Assembly (NCBI RefSeq): GCF_000515415.1
Contig: NZ_KI911783.1
Span: 1,416,392-1,480,391 of the forward strand
Reading direction: 5' to 3'
Length of the DNA stretch: 64,000 nucleotides
Source of the DNA: Bradyrhizobium sp. WSM1417
GTDB lineage: Bacteria > Pseudomonadota > Alphaproteobacteria > Rhizobiales > Xanthobacteraceae
This document shows positions 16,648 through 25,222 of the stretch, in pieces. Position 1 is the stretch's first letter. Every line of letters begins with the position of its first letter. The notes below the pieces were generated by a model. The model searched no databases. It was not told where the DNA came from and worked only from the letters and a program-made list of their open reading frames with translations. The position numbers and the translations under genes are program-made.

Positions 16648-17286
16648 ATGACCATCACCATCGCTGCGAACGCTGTGCCGAAGCCGCCGGCCGAGATCAT
16701 CGAGGGTTTTCGCGGCGCGCCGACCTCGGTCATTTCGGACAATCTCGGCCGGCTGCCGGGCGCAGTGGGGCTAAAACCCTATCATCGCGGTGCCAAGCTG
16801 GTGGGCACGGCCTTCACGGTCCGCACCCGTCCCGGTGACAATCTCGCCATCCACCGCGCGCTCGAGCTGGTGGGCCCCGGCGACGTCATCGTGGTCGATG
16901 GCGGCGGCGATGAGACCCGCGCGCTGGTCGGCGAGATCATGAAGAACATCGCGCAGTGGCGCAAAGCCGAAGGCTATGTCATCGACGGTGCGATCCGCGA
17001 CGTTGTGGCGTTCGCGGCCGATGACTTTCCCTGCTATGCCCGCGCGGTGATCCACCGCGGCCCCTACAAGAACGGCCCCGGCGAGATCAACGTGCCTGTT
17101 TCGATCGGCGGCAGCGTGATCTCGCCCGGCGACATCGTCGTCGGCGACGAGGACGGCGTGGTGTCGTTTGCCGCCGCCGGTGCCGCGGCGCTGCTGGACG
17201 CCGTGCGCGCCCAGGTCGCGCGCGAGGAGGAGACGCTGAAGGCGATCCGCGAGGGCCGATATCAGGGCTCGTATGGCAAATCCTGA
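16648..17286 (+). CDS. RraA-like family protein (HMG/CHA aldolase or oxaloacetate decarboxylase type)
   Basis: 212 residues from ATG 16648 with GGGAAGGA upstream. RraA/HMG-aldolase fold: SVISDNLGRLPG near the start, DVIVVDGGGDETRALVGEIM (substrate loop, ~residues 75-95), and GYVIDGAIRDV with the R-D that binds the metal and substrate. Catabolic members cleave 4-hydroxy-4-methyl-2-oxoglutarate or carboxy-hydroxy-oxoadipate. Enzymatic members have the G-x(20)-R-D arrangement seen here, which favours an enzyme over a ribonuclease regulator. Confidence 0.85.
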   Translation: MTITIAANAVPKPPAEIIEGFRGAPTSVISDNLGRLPGAVGLKPYHRGAKLVGTAFTVRTRPGDNLAIHRALELVGPGDVIVVDGGGDETRALVGEIMKNIAQWRKAEGYVIDGAIRDVVAFAADDFPCYARAVIHRGPYKNGPGEINVPVSIGGSVISPGDIVVGDEDGVVSFAAAGAAALLDAVRAQVAREEETLKAIREGRYQGSYGKS

Positions 17287-17420
17287 TCCGCGCGAGGCTT
17301 AGGTCAAAGCAATGGTCGAATCGATCGCACGTCGACGTTGGCCATTGCCTCTTTCGAAACTGAGTTCACAACTTTGTTTCGGTCAGACTTGCTTCGTGCT
17401 TTTTGCTGCTGGGGATACAA

Positions 17421-18344
17421 GTGACGAGGAATTACGCGATCGTCCTGCCTAGCTTCTTCGTTCTGTTGGTCACTGGAAGCAACGAGGTTGGTTCGTGGAA
17501 GATGCCGCTTTTTGGCTCCGGCCGCAGGGCAGCGCCCATTTTCAATCGCGATCGCGTCACTGATAATCATCTGGCAGTCAAGGCCGCTTCGACCGATACA
17601 GAGCGACGACTAACTGAAGGGGTTTACGCAAAAGCCAACGGTCTCCCCCGAGGTGAGGTGGAAAAGCGCTTTGCGGCAAGTGGAGTCCTGCGATGTCCTG
17701 GTGGAGATAGCAGCGCTCAAGTGACTGGTGCGCGCGACGTGATTACCACGGCGGCTCACGCGTTTCGCGACCTTTGCAAACCCCATACGGCACCTGACAA
17801 GTGCATCTTCGAGTACTATCTCGGAGCCGAGAGGCGTACCATTCCTCTGTCAGCGACCCTATGGATGGGCACATGCGTTGAGAGTGCGCCCAAGGCGATT
17901 GTCAGCGATTGGGCAGTGGCAAAGCTCGAGTCGGCCGCGGAGGTGAAGCCTTACGAGATCAATGAACGGACTGAAAGTGTGGTCGCGTTGGAGCGTGTCC
18001 TGGCGGTTGTCGGTTACGACATCGAAGCCACGGGAAAGAGGGACAGGTACGGCCCATTCAACAAGACGATTCAAGAGTGCCAGATACGCGACGTAAGGGA
18101 CTGGTCGATATTCGAAACGAGCTGCGAGTTCACAGTAGGGGCATCAGGTAGCGCTTTGTTTCGTCTGTTGGACGGTCGAATGACTCTGTTCGGCGTCCTT
18201 AATGGAGACTATCACGACAAAGAATATTGCCCACGAGGCAGCTGCGAGTTCAAGAGCCGGCATTGGTCGAGCGTGTATGTTACCGTGAAGGGTGAGTTCA
18301 AGGACCGCCTTCTGGCCGCCGTGAGCCAGTCTGCTGCAAAATAA
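17421..18344 (+). CDS. Orphan trypsin-like serine protease, secreted
   Basis: 307 residues from GTG 17421 (GGGGAT upstream); a TTG at 17403 is an alternative. A hydrophobic N-terminus (NYAIVLPSFFVLLVTG) is a probable signal. I read a chymotrypsin-type triad: His113 in TTAAHAF, Asp163 in SDWAVAKL and Ser242 in VGASGSALF, plus cysteines that could form disulfides. DNA is noticeably less GC-rich than the neighbours and codon use is more relaxed, suggesting horizontal acquisition. No protease inhibitor or partner gene is adjacent. The triad assignment comes from reading the sequence only. Confidence 0.7.
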   Translation: MTRNYAIVLPSFFVLLVTGSNEVGSWKMPLFGSGRRAAPIFNRDRVTDNHLAVKAASTDTERRLTEGVYAKANGLPRGEVEKRFAASGVLRCPGGDSSAQVTGARDVITTAAHAFRDLCKPHTAPDKCIFEYYLGAERRTIPLSATLWMGTCVESAPKAIVSDWAVAKLESAAEVKPYEINERTESVVALERVLAVVGYDIEATGKRDRYGPFNKTIQECQIRDVRDWSIFETSCEFTVGASGSALFRLLDGRMTLFGVLNGDYHDKEYCPRGSCEFKSRHWSSVYVTVKGEFKDRLLAAVSQSAAK

Positions 18345-18364
18345 AGCGTAAAGGGGAGGATGGC

Positions 18365-18736
18365 GTGAGCCAGAAGGACGAATTCCACAATCTCGACGAT
18401 ACCGGCGACGGGCTGTTTCGCGAACTCGCGGCAGGCGTGACCACGCGCATCTTCTCCGGCGAGCAGGCGATGCTGTCGGTGGTGACGCTGGCGCCGCATG
18501 CGCAAGGCACGCTGCACCATCATCCCGAGGAGCAATGGGGCGTGCTGCTCGATGGCTCCGCCATCCGCGTCCAGGGTGACGAGGAGATTGCCGTGAAGAA
18601 AGGCGACTTCTGGCGCACGCCGGGTAATGTGCCGCACACCATGCGCGCCGGCCCCGACGGAGCCCGTGTGCTGGACATCTTCAGTCCGCCGCGGCCAGAA
18701 TACAGAAAAGCGGGATCCGGTTTCGGAATGACCTAA
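18365..18736 (+). CDS. Cupin domain protein
   Basis: 123 residues from GTG 18365, preceded by GGGGAGGA. Single cupin domain: first motif LHHHPEEQWGVLLDG (metal His, Glu) and second motif KKGDFWRTPGNVPHTMRAG. It probably binds a divalent metal. A Bug-type binding protein follows 47 nt downstream, so the cupin may be a small-molecule enzyme or sensor in the same transcript. Confidence 0.88.
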   Translation: MSQKDEFHNLDDTGDGLFRELAAGVTTRIFSGEQAMLSVVTLAPHAQGTLHHHPEEQWGVLLDGSAIRVQGDEEIAVKKGDFWRTPGNVPHTMRAGPDGARVLDIFSPPRPEYRKAGSGFGMT

Positions 18737-18783
18737 AGCGCCAAGAGCAAAAGCCGGGCGCGAGAAAACAGGGGAGGGATACC

Positions 18784-19740
18784 ATGACGATCACACGACG
18801 GACGCTGCTCGCAGCGCCGGCTATTCTCGCGATGAGGCCGGCGTTGGCGCAGGCTTCGAAAATCACGCTGGTGGTGCCGTTTCCGCCGGGCGGATCGACC
18901 GATGCGATGGCGCGGCTGCTCCAGAGCCATCTGCAAACCAAGCTCAACCGAATCGTCATCGTCGAGAACAAGTCGGGCGCCGCCGGCGCGCTCGGCGCGG
19001 CGCAGGTCGCCAAGAGCCCGCCTGATGGATCGACGTTCCTGGTCACCTTCGATTCCCACGCGGTGATCCCGTCCATCCTCGACAAGCCGCCGGTCGATGT
19101 CGAGCGCGAGCTGATGCCGGTGTTGCTGGTCGGCACTGCGCCTTACGTGATCGCCGCCGGTGCGGGCCGTCCCTACAAGAGCTTTGCCGACGTGGTGGCG
19201 GCCTGCAAGGCGACGCCCGGCGCGGTGAAATATGCCTCCGTCGGCATCGGCACGCTCGGCCATCTCGCCATGACCGTGCTCGGCAACAAGGCCGGCGTCG
19301 AGATCATGCACGTGCCCTATCGCGGCGGTGGCCCCGCGATGAACGACGTGCTCGGCGGCCATGTCGACCTGATCGCGGGATCTGCGGCGCTGGTCGCGGC
19401 CCAGCTCGGCACCAACATGCTGCGTCCGATCCTGCAGCTCGGCCGCGAGCGGCTGCCCGGCCTGCCGGATACGCCGACCGCGATCGAGGCGGGCTTTCCG
19501 GATTTCGAGACGCTGGCCTGGTGGGGCATCTTCGCGCCCACCGGCACGCCGCCGGACATCGTCGCAGGCCTCGCGACCGCGTCCAAGGAGATCCTGCGCG
19601 AGCCCGCGACCGCCGCCCAGCTCAAGGAGACGCAGCAGATGACGCTGCTGCTCGAGGATGGCCCCGCCTTCAAGACCTTCTTCGACAAGCAGGTCGCCAT
19701 TTGGGGCAAGGTGGTCAAGGACAACAATATCCGGGCGTGA
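18784..19740 (+). CDS. Tripartite tricarboxylate transporter (Bug family) substrate-binding protein
   Basis: 318 residues. Signal peptide includes a twin Arg (TRRTLLAAPAILAM) and ends A-L-A-Q-A. Bug-family hallmarks: ITLVVPFPPGGSTDAMAR, IVIVENKSGAAGALGA, and HVPYRGGGPAMNDVLGGHVD. The family captures carboxylates for TctAB-type carriers, but no TctA/TctB genes are in this window, so it is a solitary receptor here. Confidence 0.93.
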   Translation: MTITRRTLLAAPAILAMRPALAQASKITLVVPFPPGGSTDAMARLLQSHLQTKLNRIVIVENKSGAAGALGAAQVAKSPPDGSTFLVTFDSHAVIPSILDKPPVDVERELMPVLLVGTAPYVIAAGAGRPYKSFADVVAACKATPGAVKYASVGIGTLGHLAMTVLGNKAGVEIMHVPYRGGGPAMNDVLGGHVDLIAGSAALVAAQLGTNMLRPILQLGRERLPGLPDTPTAIEAGFPDFETLAWWGIFAPTGTPPDIVAGLATASKEILREPATAAQLKETQQMTLLLEDGPAFKTFFDKQVAIWGKVVKDNNIRA

Positions 19741-19837
19741 GATGGCCGGCAGCCCGCCGCATTGAGCAACGCGGAGGGCTTCCGATCCCGCCTCCGCTTT
19801 GATATGAAGCCCCGGTAACCCGCTCCGCGGGTTCCGC

Positions 19838-19914
19838 GGTCCCGTAGCTCAGCCGGATAGAGCGACGGTTTCCTAAACCGTAGGTCGGAAGTTCGAGTCT
19901 TCCCGGGATCGCCA
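19838..19914 (+). tRNA. tRNA-Arg (anticodon CCT)
   Basis: 77 nt with CCA encoded. Acceptor arm GGTCCCG/CGGGATC (one G-T pair), D arm GCTC/GAGC, anticodon stem ACGGT/ACCGT with loop TTCCTAA giving anticodon CCT (reads AGG), T stem GGAAG/CTTCC with loop TTCGAGT. All arms fold without mismatch. No integrase or repeated 3' end was seen next to it. Confidence 0.97.
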
Positions 19915-20039
19915 GTTTTTCAGTGAGCAATCGTTGCGTTTGCCACGCTTGTCGGCGCAAAAATTGCTAGAAGCGCGAAGCTTCCTTCCTGGCCCGGACT
20001 GACTGCCGGCCCGCCTCACCGCACCATCCGGAGACCACA

Positions 20040-21179
20040 ATGCCCTTCGACTTGATCCTGCGCGGCGGCCGTGTGGTCGATCCGTCCCAGAAGCTCGATG
20101 CCGTGACGGATGTCGCCTTTGCCGGCGGCAAGCTCGCTGCGATCGGCAGTGGGCTGAAGGCTGATCCGGGCACCGACGTGCGCGACGTCTCGAAGTTCAT
20201 CGTGACCCCGGGGCTGATCGATCTCCACACCCATGTCTATTGGGGCGGCACGTCGCTCGGCATCGACGCCGAGGAATTTTGTCGTCTCTCCGGCGTTACC
20301 ACTGCGGTCGATACCGGCAGCGCGGGGCCTGGCAATTTCGCGGGCTTCCGCAAGCATGTGATCGAGCCGAGCCAGGTCCGCATTCTCGCTTATTTGCACG
20401 TCTCGCATGCCGGCATTTTCGGCTTCTCGCACCGGATCATGGTGGGCGAGAGCGAGGAGCTGCGGCTGATGAATCCGATCGAGGCGGCCAAGGTGGCCGA
20501 TGCCAACCGCGACCTCATCGTCGGCATCAAGGTGCGCGTGGGTTTGCACTCCTCGGGCACGTCGGGCGTCGTGCCGCTCGATATCGCGCTCGAGGTCGCG
20601 AACGAGGTCGGCATGCCCTTGATGGCGCATATCGATCATCCGCCGCCGAGCTACGAGGAGGTGCTGGCGCGCCTGCGCCCCGGTGACGTGCTCACCCATG
20701 CGTTCCGGCCTTTCCCCAACACGCCCGCGACCGCGCAGGGCACGGTGAAGCGGGCGGTGCTCGACGCCCGCGAGCGCGGCGTGCTGTTCGACATCGGCCA
20801 CGGCAAAGGCTCGTTCGCGTTCAAGACCGCACGTGCCATGCTCGCCAACGGCTTCTATCCGGACACCATCTCGTCCGACATCCATCAGCTCTGCATCGAC
20901 GGCCCGGCGTTCGACCAGGTCACGACCCTGTCGAAATTCCTGTGCATGGGCATGCCGCTGTCCGACGTCATCGCAACCTCCACTGTCAATGCCGCGATGG
21001 CGCTTCGGCGCCCCGAGCTCGGCAGCCTCAAGCCGGGCAGCGTCGGCGACGCCACGCTGATCTCGGTGAGGGAAGGCCAGTTCGACTATGAGGACGTCGT
21101 CGGCGAGCACCTGATCGGCGACCGCAAGATCGTCTCCGAAGGCGTCGTGATCGGCGGCCGCTGGTGGCATCCGAATTGA
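20040..21179 (+). CDS. Amidohydrolase/deacetylase family metallohydrolase
   Basis: 379 residues. Amidohydrolase-superfamily barrel: first metal motif DLHTHVYWG (~residue 61), a possible bridging Lys in GIKVRVGLHSSG (~165), H-I-D-H (~200), T-H-A-F and SSDIHQLC with the catalytic Asp (~280); the C-terminal beta sandwich ends LKPGSVGDATLIS. It resembles dihydroorotase-like deacetylases of unsettled substrate. It stands alone on plus strand, 125 nt after the tRNA. Confidence 0.88.
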   Translation: MPFDLILRGGRVVDPSQKLDAVTDVAFAGGKLAAIGSGLKADPGTDVRDVSKFIVTPGLIDLHTHVYWGGTSLGIDAEEFCRLSGVTTAVDTGSAGPGNFAGFRKHVIEPSQVRILAYLHVSHAGIFGFSHRIMVGESEELRLMNPIEAAKVADANRDLIVGIKVRVGLHSSGTSGVVPLDIALEVANEVGMPLMAHIDHPPPSYEEVLARLRPGDVLTHAFRPFPNTPATAQGTVKRAVLDARERGVLFDIGHGKGSFAFKTARAMLANGFYPDTISSDIHQLCIDGPAFDQVTTLSKFLCMGMPLSDVIATSTVNAAMALRRPELGSLKPGSVGDATLISVREGQFDYEDVVGEHLIGDRKIVSEGVVIGGRWWHPN

Positions 21180-21183
21180 GCGG

Positions 21184-21204
21184 CAGGCCGCTCACGGCGG
21201 CCTG
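21184..21204. terminator. Hairpin between convergent genes
   Basis: CAGGCCGC, loop TCACG, GCGGCCTG: a perfect 8-bp GC-rich stem just after the amidohydrolase stop and before the convergent acyl-CoA dehydrogenase end. There is no clean T tract, so it may only be a weak bidirectional terminator. Confidence 0.4.
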
Positions 21205-21219
21205 ATTACAGCGATTTGA

Positions 21220-22365
21220 TTACAACGACCTGGCGATCAACAGCTTCATGATCTCGTTCGTCCCGCCATAGATTTTCTGGATGCGGGAATCGATGAAGAT
21301 GCGCGAGATCGGATATTCCTGCATGTAGCCGTAGCCGCCGAACAGCTGGAGGCATTCGTCGGCGGTCTCGACCTGCTTCTCCGAGCACCAGTATTTCGCC
21401 ATCGACGCCGTGACGGTGTCGAGGTCCTTGGCGACCAGCCGCTCGATGCACCAGTCGACGAAGACGCGCGCGATCATCGCTTCGGTCTTGCGCTCGGCCA
21501 GCTTGAAGGCGGTGTTCTGGAAATCCATCAGCGGCTTGCCGAACGCCTTTCGCTCCTTGGTGTAGTCGACGGTGAGTTTTATCGCGCGCTCCATCGCGGC
21601 GACCGCGCCGACCGCGAGCGCGAGGCGCTCCTGCGGCAATTGCTGCATCAGTTGCACGAAGCCCTGGCCTTCCTCGCCGCCGAGTAAATTGTCTGGCGGG
21701 ACCGCGACGTTGTCGAAGAACAGCTCGGACGTGTCGGAGGCATGCAGGCCGATCTTGTCGAGGTTGCGCCCGCGCTTGTATCCATCCGCGCCCGACGTTT
21801 CGACCACGATCAGCGAAATGCCCTTGGCGCCGACATCGCCGGTGCGCGCGACCACGATGACGAGATCGGCGGCCTGGCCGTTGGTGATGAAAGTCTTCTG
21901 TCCGTTGATGACGTAGGAATTGCCCTGTTTCCTGGCGGTGGTCTTGACGGCCTGCAAATCCGAGCCGGTGCCGGGCTCGGTCATGGCGATGGCGCCGACC
22001 ATCTCGCCCGAAGCCATCTTCGGCAGCCAACGCTTCTTCTGCTCCTCCGAGCCGTAATTGAGGATGTAGTGCGCGACGATGGCGCTGTGCACGGAGACGC
22101 CTGTCGTCAGCTCCGGTACCGTGCTCTCGAGGTCGTCGAGCACGGCGGCATCATAGGCGAAGGTGGCGCCCAGGCCGCCATATTCCTCCGGCACGCTTGC
22201 CAGCAGCGCGCCCATCTCGCCGAGCCCGCGCCAGGCAAAGCGGTCGACCATCTTCTGCTCGCGCCATTTTTCGGCATGCGGGGCCAGATCCTTGGCAAGG
22301 TATTTCCGGAACTGGTCGCGGAAGATTTCGAGCTCTTCAGTCATCCAGGAGGAGCGGTAGGACAT
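21220..22365 (-). CDS. Acyl-CoA dehydrogenase
   Basis: 381 residues from ATG 22365 (GAGG upstream). Complete fold: AIAMTEPGTGSDLQAVKT (FAD/substrate), FITNGQAAD, and C-terminal QIYGGTNEIMKLLIARSL-like end (read as IQKIYGGTNEIMK). The medium-chain Glu is Gly; LPQERLALA suggests the catalytic base at the isovaleryl-type site. Likely a general short/branched or long-chain enzyme, homotetrameric. No ETF genes are nearby. Confidence 0.92.
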   Translation of the reverse strand: MSYRSSWMTEELEIFRDQFRKYLAKDLAPHAEKWREQKMVDRFAWRGLGEMGALLASVPEEYGGLGATFAYDAAVLDDLESTVPELTTGVSVHSAIVAHYILNYGSEEQKKRWLPKMASGEMVGAIAMTEPGTGSDLQAVKTTARKQGNSYVINGQKTFITNGQAADLVIVVARTGDVGAKGISLIVVETSGADGYKRGRNLDKIGLHASDTSELFFDNVAVPPDNLLGGEEGQGFVQLMQQLPQERLALAVGAVAAMERAIKLTVDYTKERKAFGKPLMDFQNTAFKLAERKTEAMIARVFVDWCIERLVAKDLDTVTASMAKYWCSEKQVETADECLQLFGGYGYMQEYPISRIFIDSRIQKIYGGTNEIMKLLIARSL

Positions 22366-22491
22366 GGAAACCTCGGTTGATGCAGTGTTCCGGCTTGGTA
22401 GGCCAGTCGGCAGCGGCAATTATTGTGTTTTCAGGCTGCGCCGGTGACGCTACCAAGGCGGCCGGAGTAGCGGCTGTCGGAATGGTTGATT

Positions 22492-23169
22492 GTGGCTGTG
22501 AAAACTCAAGAGCTCAAGCTCGACATCGCGCGCATCGGCACGGTGTCCGCGATCCTGATGCAGCCGCATGATGCGCGCGCCTGCTACGTGCTGGCGCATG
22601 GTGCCGGTGCAGGGATGCGGCATGCATCGATGGACAAGATTGCGGAGGGACTCGCCGCTCGCGGCATCGCGACCTTCCGCTTCAATTTTCCCTACATGGA
22701 GAACAAGCTGGGCCGTCCCGACCAGCCGGCGGTCGCCCATGCCACGATCCGCGCAGCAGTCGAGGAAGCCGCCCGGCTCTGCCCCGGTGTGAAGCTCGTC
22801 GCGGGCGGAAAATCCTTCGGCGGGCGCATGACCTCGCAGGCGCAGTCCAAGACTCCACTGCCTGATGTCAAAGGGCTCGCCTTCCTCGGTTTTCCCCTGC
22901 ACGCCGACAAGAAGCCGTCGACGGAGCGCGCCGAGCACCTGGCCCGTGTCGAGATCCCGATGCTATTCCTGCAAGGCACCCGCGACGGGCTCGCCGATCT
23001 CGGCCTCCTCAGGCCGGTCATCGCCGCTCTTGCCCCGAAGGCGACGCTGCATGAGATCGAAGGCGGCGATCACTCCTTCGCGGTGCTGAAAAAGTCCGGC
23101 CGCAGCAATGAAGAGGCGCTGACGGAGGTGCTTGATGCGCTCGCGGCCTGGATCGACAAGCTCGCCTGA
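22492..23169 (+). CDS. Alpha/beta hydrolase (dienelactone-hydrolase/TEX30-like)
   Basis: About 225 residues; the start is uncertain among TTG 22486, GTG 22492 and GTG 22498. Alpha/beta hydrolase fold: LAHGAGAGMRHASM (oxyanion loop), nucleophile elbow VAGGKSFGGRM (Ser), acid loop LFLQGTRDGLADL (Asp) and GGDHSFAV (His). This matches the KANL3/TEX30 type predicted hydrolases. It is divergent from the acyl-CoA dehydrogenase gene and convergent with the ketopantoate-reductase-like gene. Confidence 0.85.
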   Translation: MAVKTQELKLDIARIGTVSAILMQPHDARACYVLAHGAGAGMRHASMDKIAEGLAARGIATFRFNFPYMENKLGRPDQPAVAHATIRAAVEEAARLCPGVKLVAGGKSFGGRMTSQAQSKTPLPDVKGLAFLGFPLHADKKPSTERAEHLARVEIPMLFLQGTRDGLADLGLLRPVIAALAPKATLHEIEGGDHSFAVLKKSGRSNEEALTEVLDALAAWIDKLA

Positions 23170-23173
23170 AATC

Positions 23174-24148
23174 TCACGACGAATAAAGCCCTTTGTCGCG
23201 CGCTTTCTGGATCGCGAGGGCGGCGATCAGGTCGAGCGTTGGCGTGGACAGGCCGGCGGTGCGCGCGAAGGCTTGGGGCGCCTTCACCAGGACGTCGATC
23301 TCCATGGCGCGGCCGAGCTCGTAATCCTGCAGCAGCGACGGCTTGTGATTGGGGGCGGGGCCGCTGCGTGATACGCGCTTGACCTCGGGTATGAAGTGCT
23401 GGGCGATCTCGTTGGCCTCGTTCAGCATCCGCGGGATGACCTCGGCGAACGCAGGATCGTCGCGCACGCCGCGCGCGGTCTGGCCGGTGAGCAGGCACAG
23501 CACCGACAACGACATGTTGGTCAGCAGCTTTGACCAGATCGCCTCGCGGATCTCGGCGACCGGCGGCGATTCCAGCCGCGCGTCGGTGAAGACACTGCGG
23601 AGCGTCGTGATGCGCGCGCAATTGCGATCGTCGCATTCGCCGATCAGCAGGCGGTTGCGGTCGGGCGTCAGGTTCTGCACCACGCCGGGCGCGATCACCT
23701 CGTTGGAGGAGAAGACCACGCCCCCGACGATCCGCTCCTTCGGGATGCAGGCGCGCAGGCGTCCGCCCGGGTCGAGGAAGGAGATGTCGGGCGGGGTCGG
23801 GTGTCGCGGCGGCAGGCCGATCGCGTACCACCAGGGAATGCCGTTCTGCGCGAACACGATGGCGGTGTCGTCCTGCAGCAGCGGCTTGATGCTGGAGACC
23901 AGCCCCTGGAGCGCGGTGGCCTTGAGCGTCGAGATCACGACGTCCTGCGGGCCGAGCTGGGCCGGATCGCCCGACGCGTTCACCTTGGCGGAGACCTCGG
24001 AATCGCCGACGCGCAGCTTGAGGCCGTTGGCCCGGACTGCCTCCAGGTGCGCGCCGCGCATCACGCACGAGACCTCGTGGCCGGCACGGGCCAGCCTGAC
24101 CGCGATATGGCTGCCGACGGCGCCCGCGCCGAAAATGCAGATGCGCAT
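23174..24148 (-). CDS. Ketopantoate reductase family protein (second copy)
   Basis: 324 residues. Rossmann motif FGAGAVGSHIAVRLARAG at the N-terminus, DVVISTLKAT, FAQNGIPWWYA, and the C-terminal domain with WSKLLTNMSLSVLCLLTG (family Lys) and KPSLLQDYELGRAMEID. The YELGRAMEID tail is typical of the branch found in catabolic loci. Its role is probably NADPH reduction of a 2-keto acid or a lactone precursor. Convergent with the hydrolase gene, 4 nt apart. Confidence 0.87.
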   Translation of the reverse strand: MRICIFGAGAVGSHIAVRLARAGHEVSCVMRGAHLEAVRANGLKLRVGDSEVSAKVNASGDPAQLGPQDVVISTLKATALQGLVSSIKPLLQDDTAIVFAQNGIPWWYAIGLPPRHPTPPDISFLDPGGRLRACIPKERIVGGVVFSSNEVIAPGVVQNLTPDRNRLLIGECDDRNCARITTLRSVFTDARLESPPVAEIREAIWSKLLTNMSLSVLCLLTGQTARGVRDDPAFAEVIPRMLNEANEIAQHFIPEVKRVSRSGPAPNHKPSLLQDYELGRAMEIDVLVKAPQAFARTAGLSTPTLDLIAALAIQKARDKGLYSS

Positions 24149-24302
24149 GTGATGTCCGTCCCTGATCCCTTAATGCCGACCCGCGGCAGCATGACATAAG
24201 CCGCCATGCGATGGACGCGGCTGCCCTACGCTCGAAAGATATGGATCAAGGTGCGGAGCCTCGGTCATAGTGCGCGCCAAACAAACTAGCGGAGGAACAC
24301 CG

Positions 24303-25109
24303 ATGACCGACAGCCCCGTCCTGTGGACCCTCGATGCGCGTGGGGTTGCGACCGTCACGTTGAACCGGCCCGAAGTGAACAATGCCTATGACGGCGCGTT
24401 GATCGGGGGCGTGCTCGCGGCCATGGACGATCTCGGCAGCAAGCCCAACCTTCGCGTCGTGGTGCTCAAGGGCAACGGCAAGCATTTCCAGGCCGGCGCC
24501 GACCTCAAGTGGATCAACGGCGTGCGGCCGCAATCGAGCGAGGCGAACGAGGCGGCGTCGCGGGCGACGTTCGAGGCGGTGCAGCGGCTCAACACGCTGC
24601 CGGTCCCGACGGCCGCGCTGGTGCAGGGCGGCTGCTTTGGCGGCGGCACCGGCGTGATCGCGGCCTGCGACGTCGTGATCGCGGCGGACAACGCGCTGTT
24701 CTCGATCACCGAAGTGCGCTGGGGCCTGACGGCGGCCATCATCATCCCGCAGCTCTGCGATGCCATCGGCGTACGGCAAGTCCGCCGCTACGCGCTGACT
24801 GGTGAGCGTTTCGGCGCCGAGGACGCCCGCCGCATCGGCCTCGTCCACGAGGTGGTGCCGCTCGCCGATCTCGAGGTCGCCGGCGCCAAGGTGGTCGAGC
24901 AGTTGCTTGCCAACGGACCGCAGGCGATGGCCGAGACCAAGCGGCTGGCGCTGGAGAGCTCGTTCGGCGGCATGGCGGTGGACGATGCCGCTTACAAGCG
25001 GCTCGTGCACCTGCATTCGCTCAAGCGCCAGAGCGCGGAAGCCGCGGAAGGGCTGGCGTCGTTCGCCGAGAAGCGCGCGGCGAATTGGGGGAAAGCTGAA
25101 CGCGAGTAG
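24303..25109 (+). CDS. Enoyl-CoA hydratase/isomerase family protein
   Basis: 268 residues from ATG 24303 with GGAGGA seven bases upstream. Crotonase fold: TVTLNRPEVNNAYD, HFQAGADLKWING (oxyanion, ~residues 62-74) and VQGGCFGGGTGVIAACDVVIA (~110-130) followed by FSITEVRWGL, which carries the hydratase Glu in ITEV. This pattern resembles methylglutaconyl-CoA hydratase-type enzymes. It stands alone on plus strand before a palindromic repeat. Confidence 0.9.
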   Translation: MTDSPVLWTLDARGVATVTLNRPEVNNAYDGALIGGVLAAMDDLGSKPNLRVVVLKGNGKHFQAGADLKWINGVRPQSSEANEAASRATFEAVQRLNTLPVPTAALVQGGCFGGGTGVIAACDVVIAADNALFSITEVRWGLTAAIIIPQLCDAIGVRQVRRYALTGERFGAEDARRIGLVHEVVPLADLEVAGAKVVEQLLANGPQAMAETKRLALESSFGGMAVDDAAYKRLVHLHSLKRQSAEAAEGLASFAEKRAANWGKAERE

Positions 25110-25116
25110 CCCCTGA

Positions 25117-25206
25117 TGGAGCGAAGCGCAATCCGGGGCGGACCAACCGAGTCGAGTCTCCTGACTGCCCTCGCGTGGCACGAACCCGGATTACGCTTGC
25201 GCTCCA
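25117..25206. repeat. Inverted repeat, family G
   Basis: Left arm TGGAGCGAAGCGCAATCCGG and right arm CCGGATTACGCTTGCGCTCCA, about 50 nt apart, between convergent genes. The AATCCGGG/CCCGGATT core is typical of Bradyrhizobium intergenic palindromes. A single copy was seen here. Confidence 0.8.
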
Positions 25207-25222
25207 TCCAGGCTACGGACTT

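Noticed and set aside
19838..21179. tRNA-linked integrative element
   Set aside because: No integrase, no repeated tRNA 3' end and ordinary composition downstream of tRNA-Arg.
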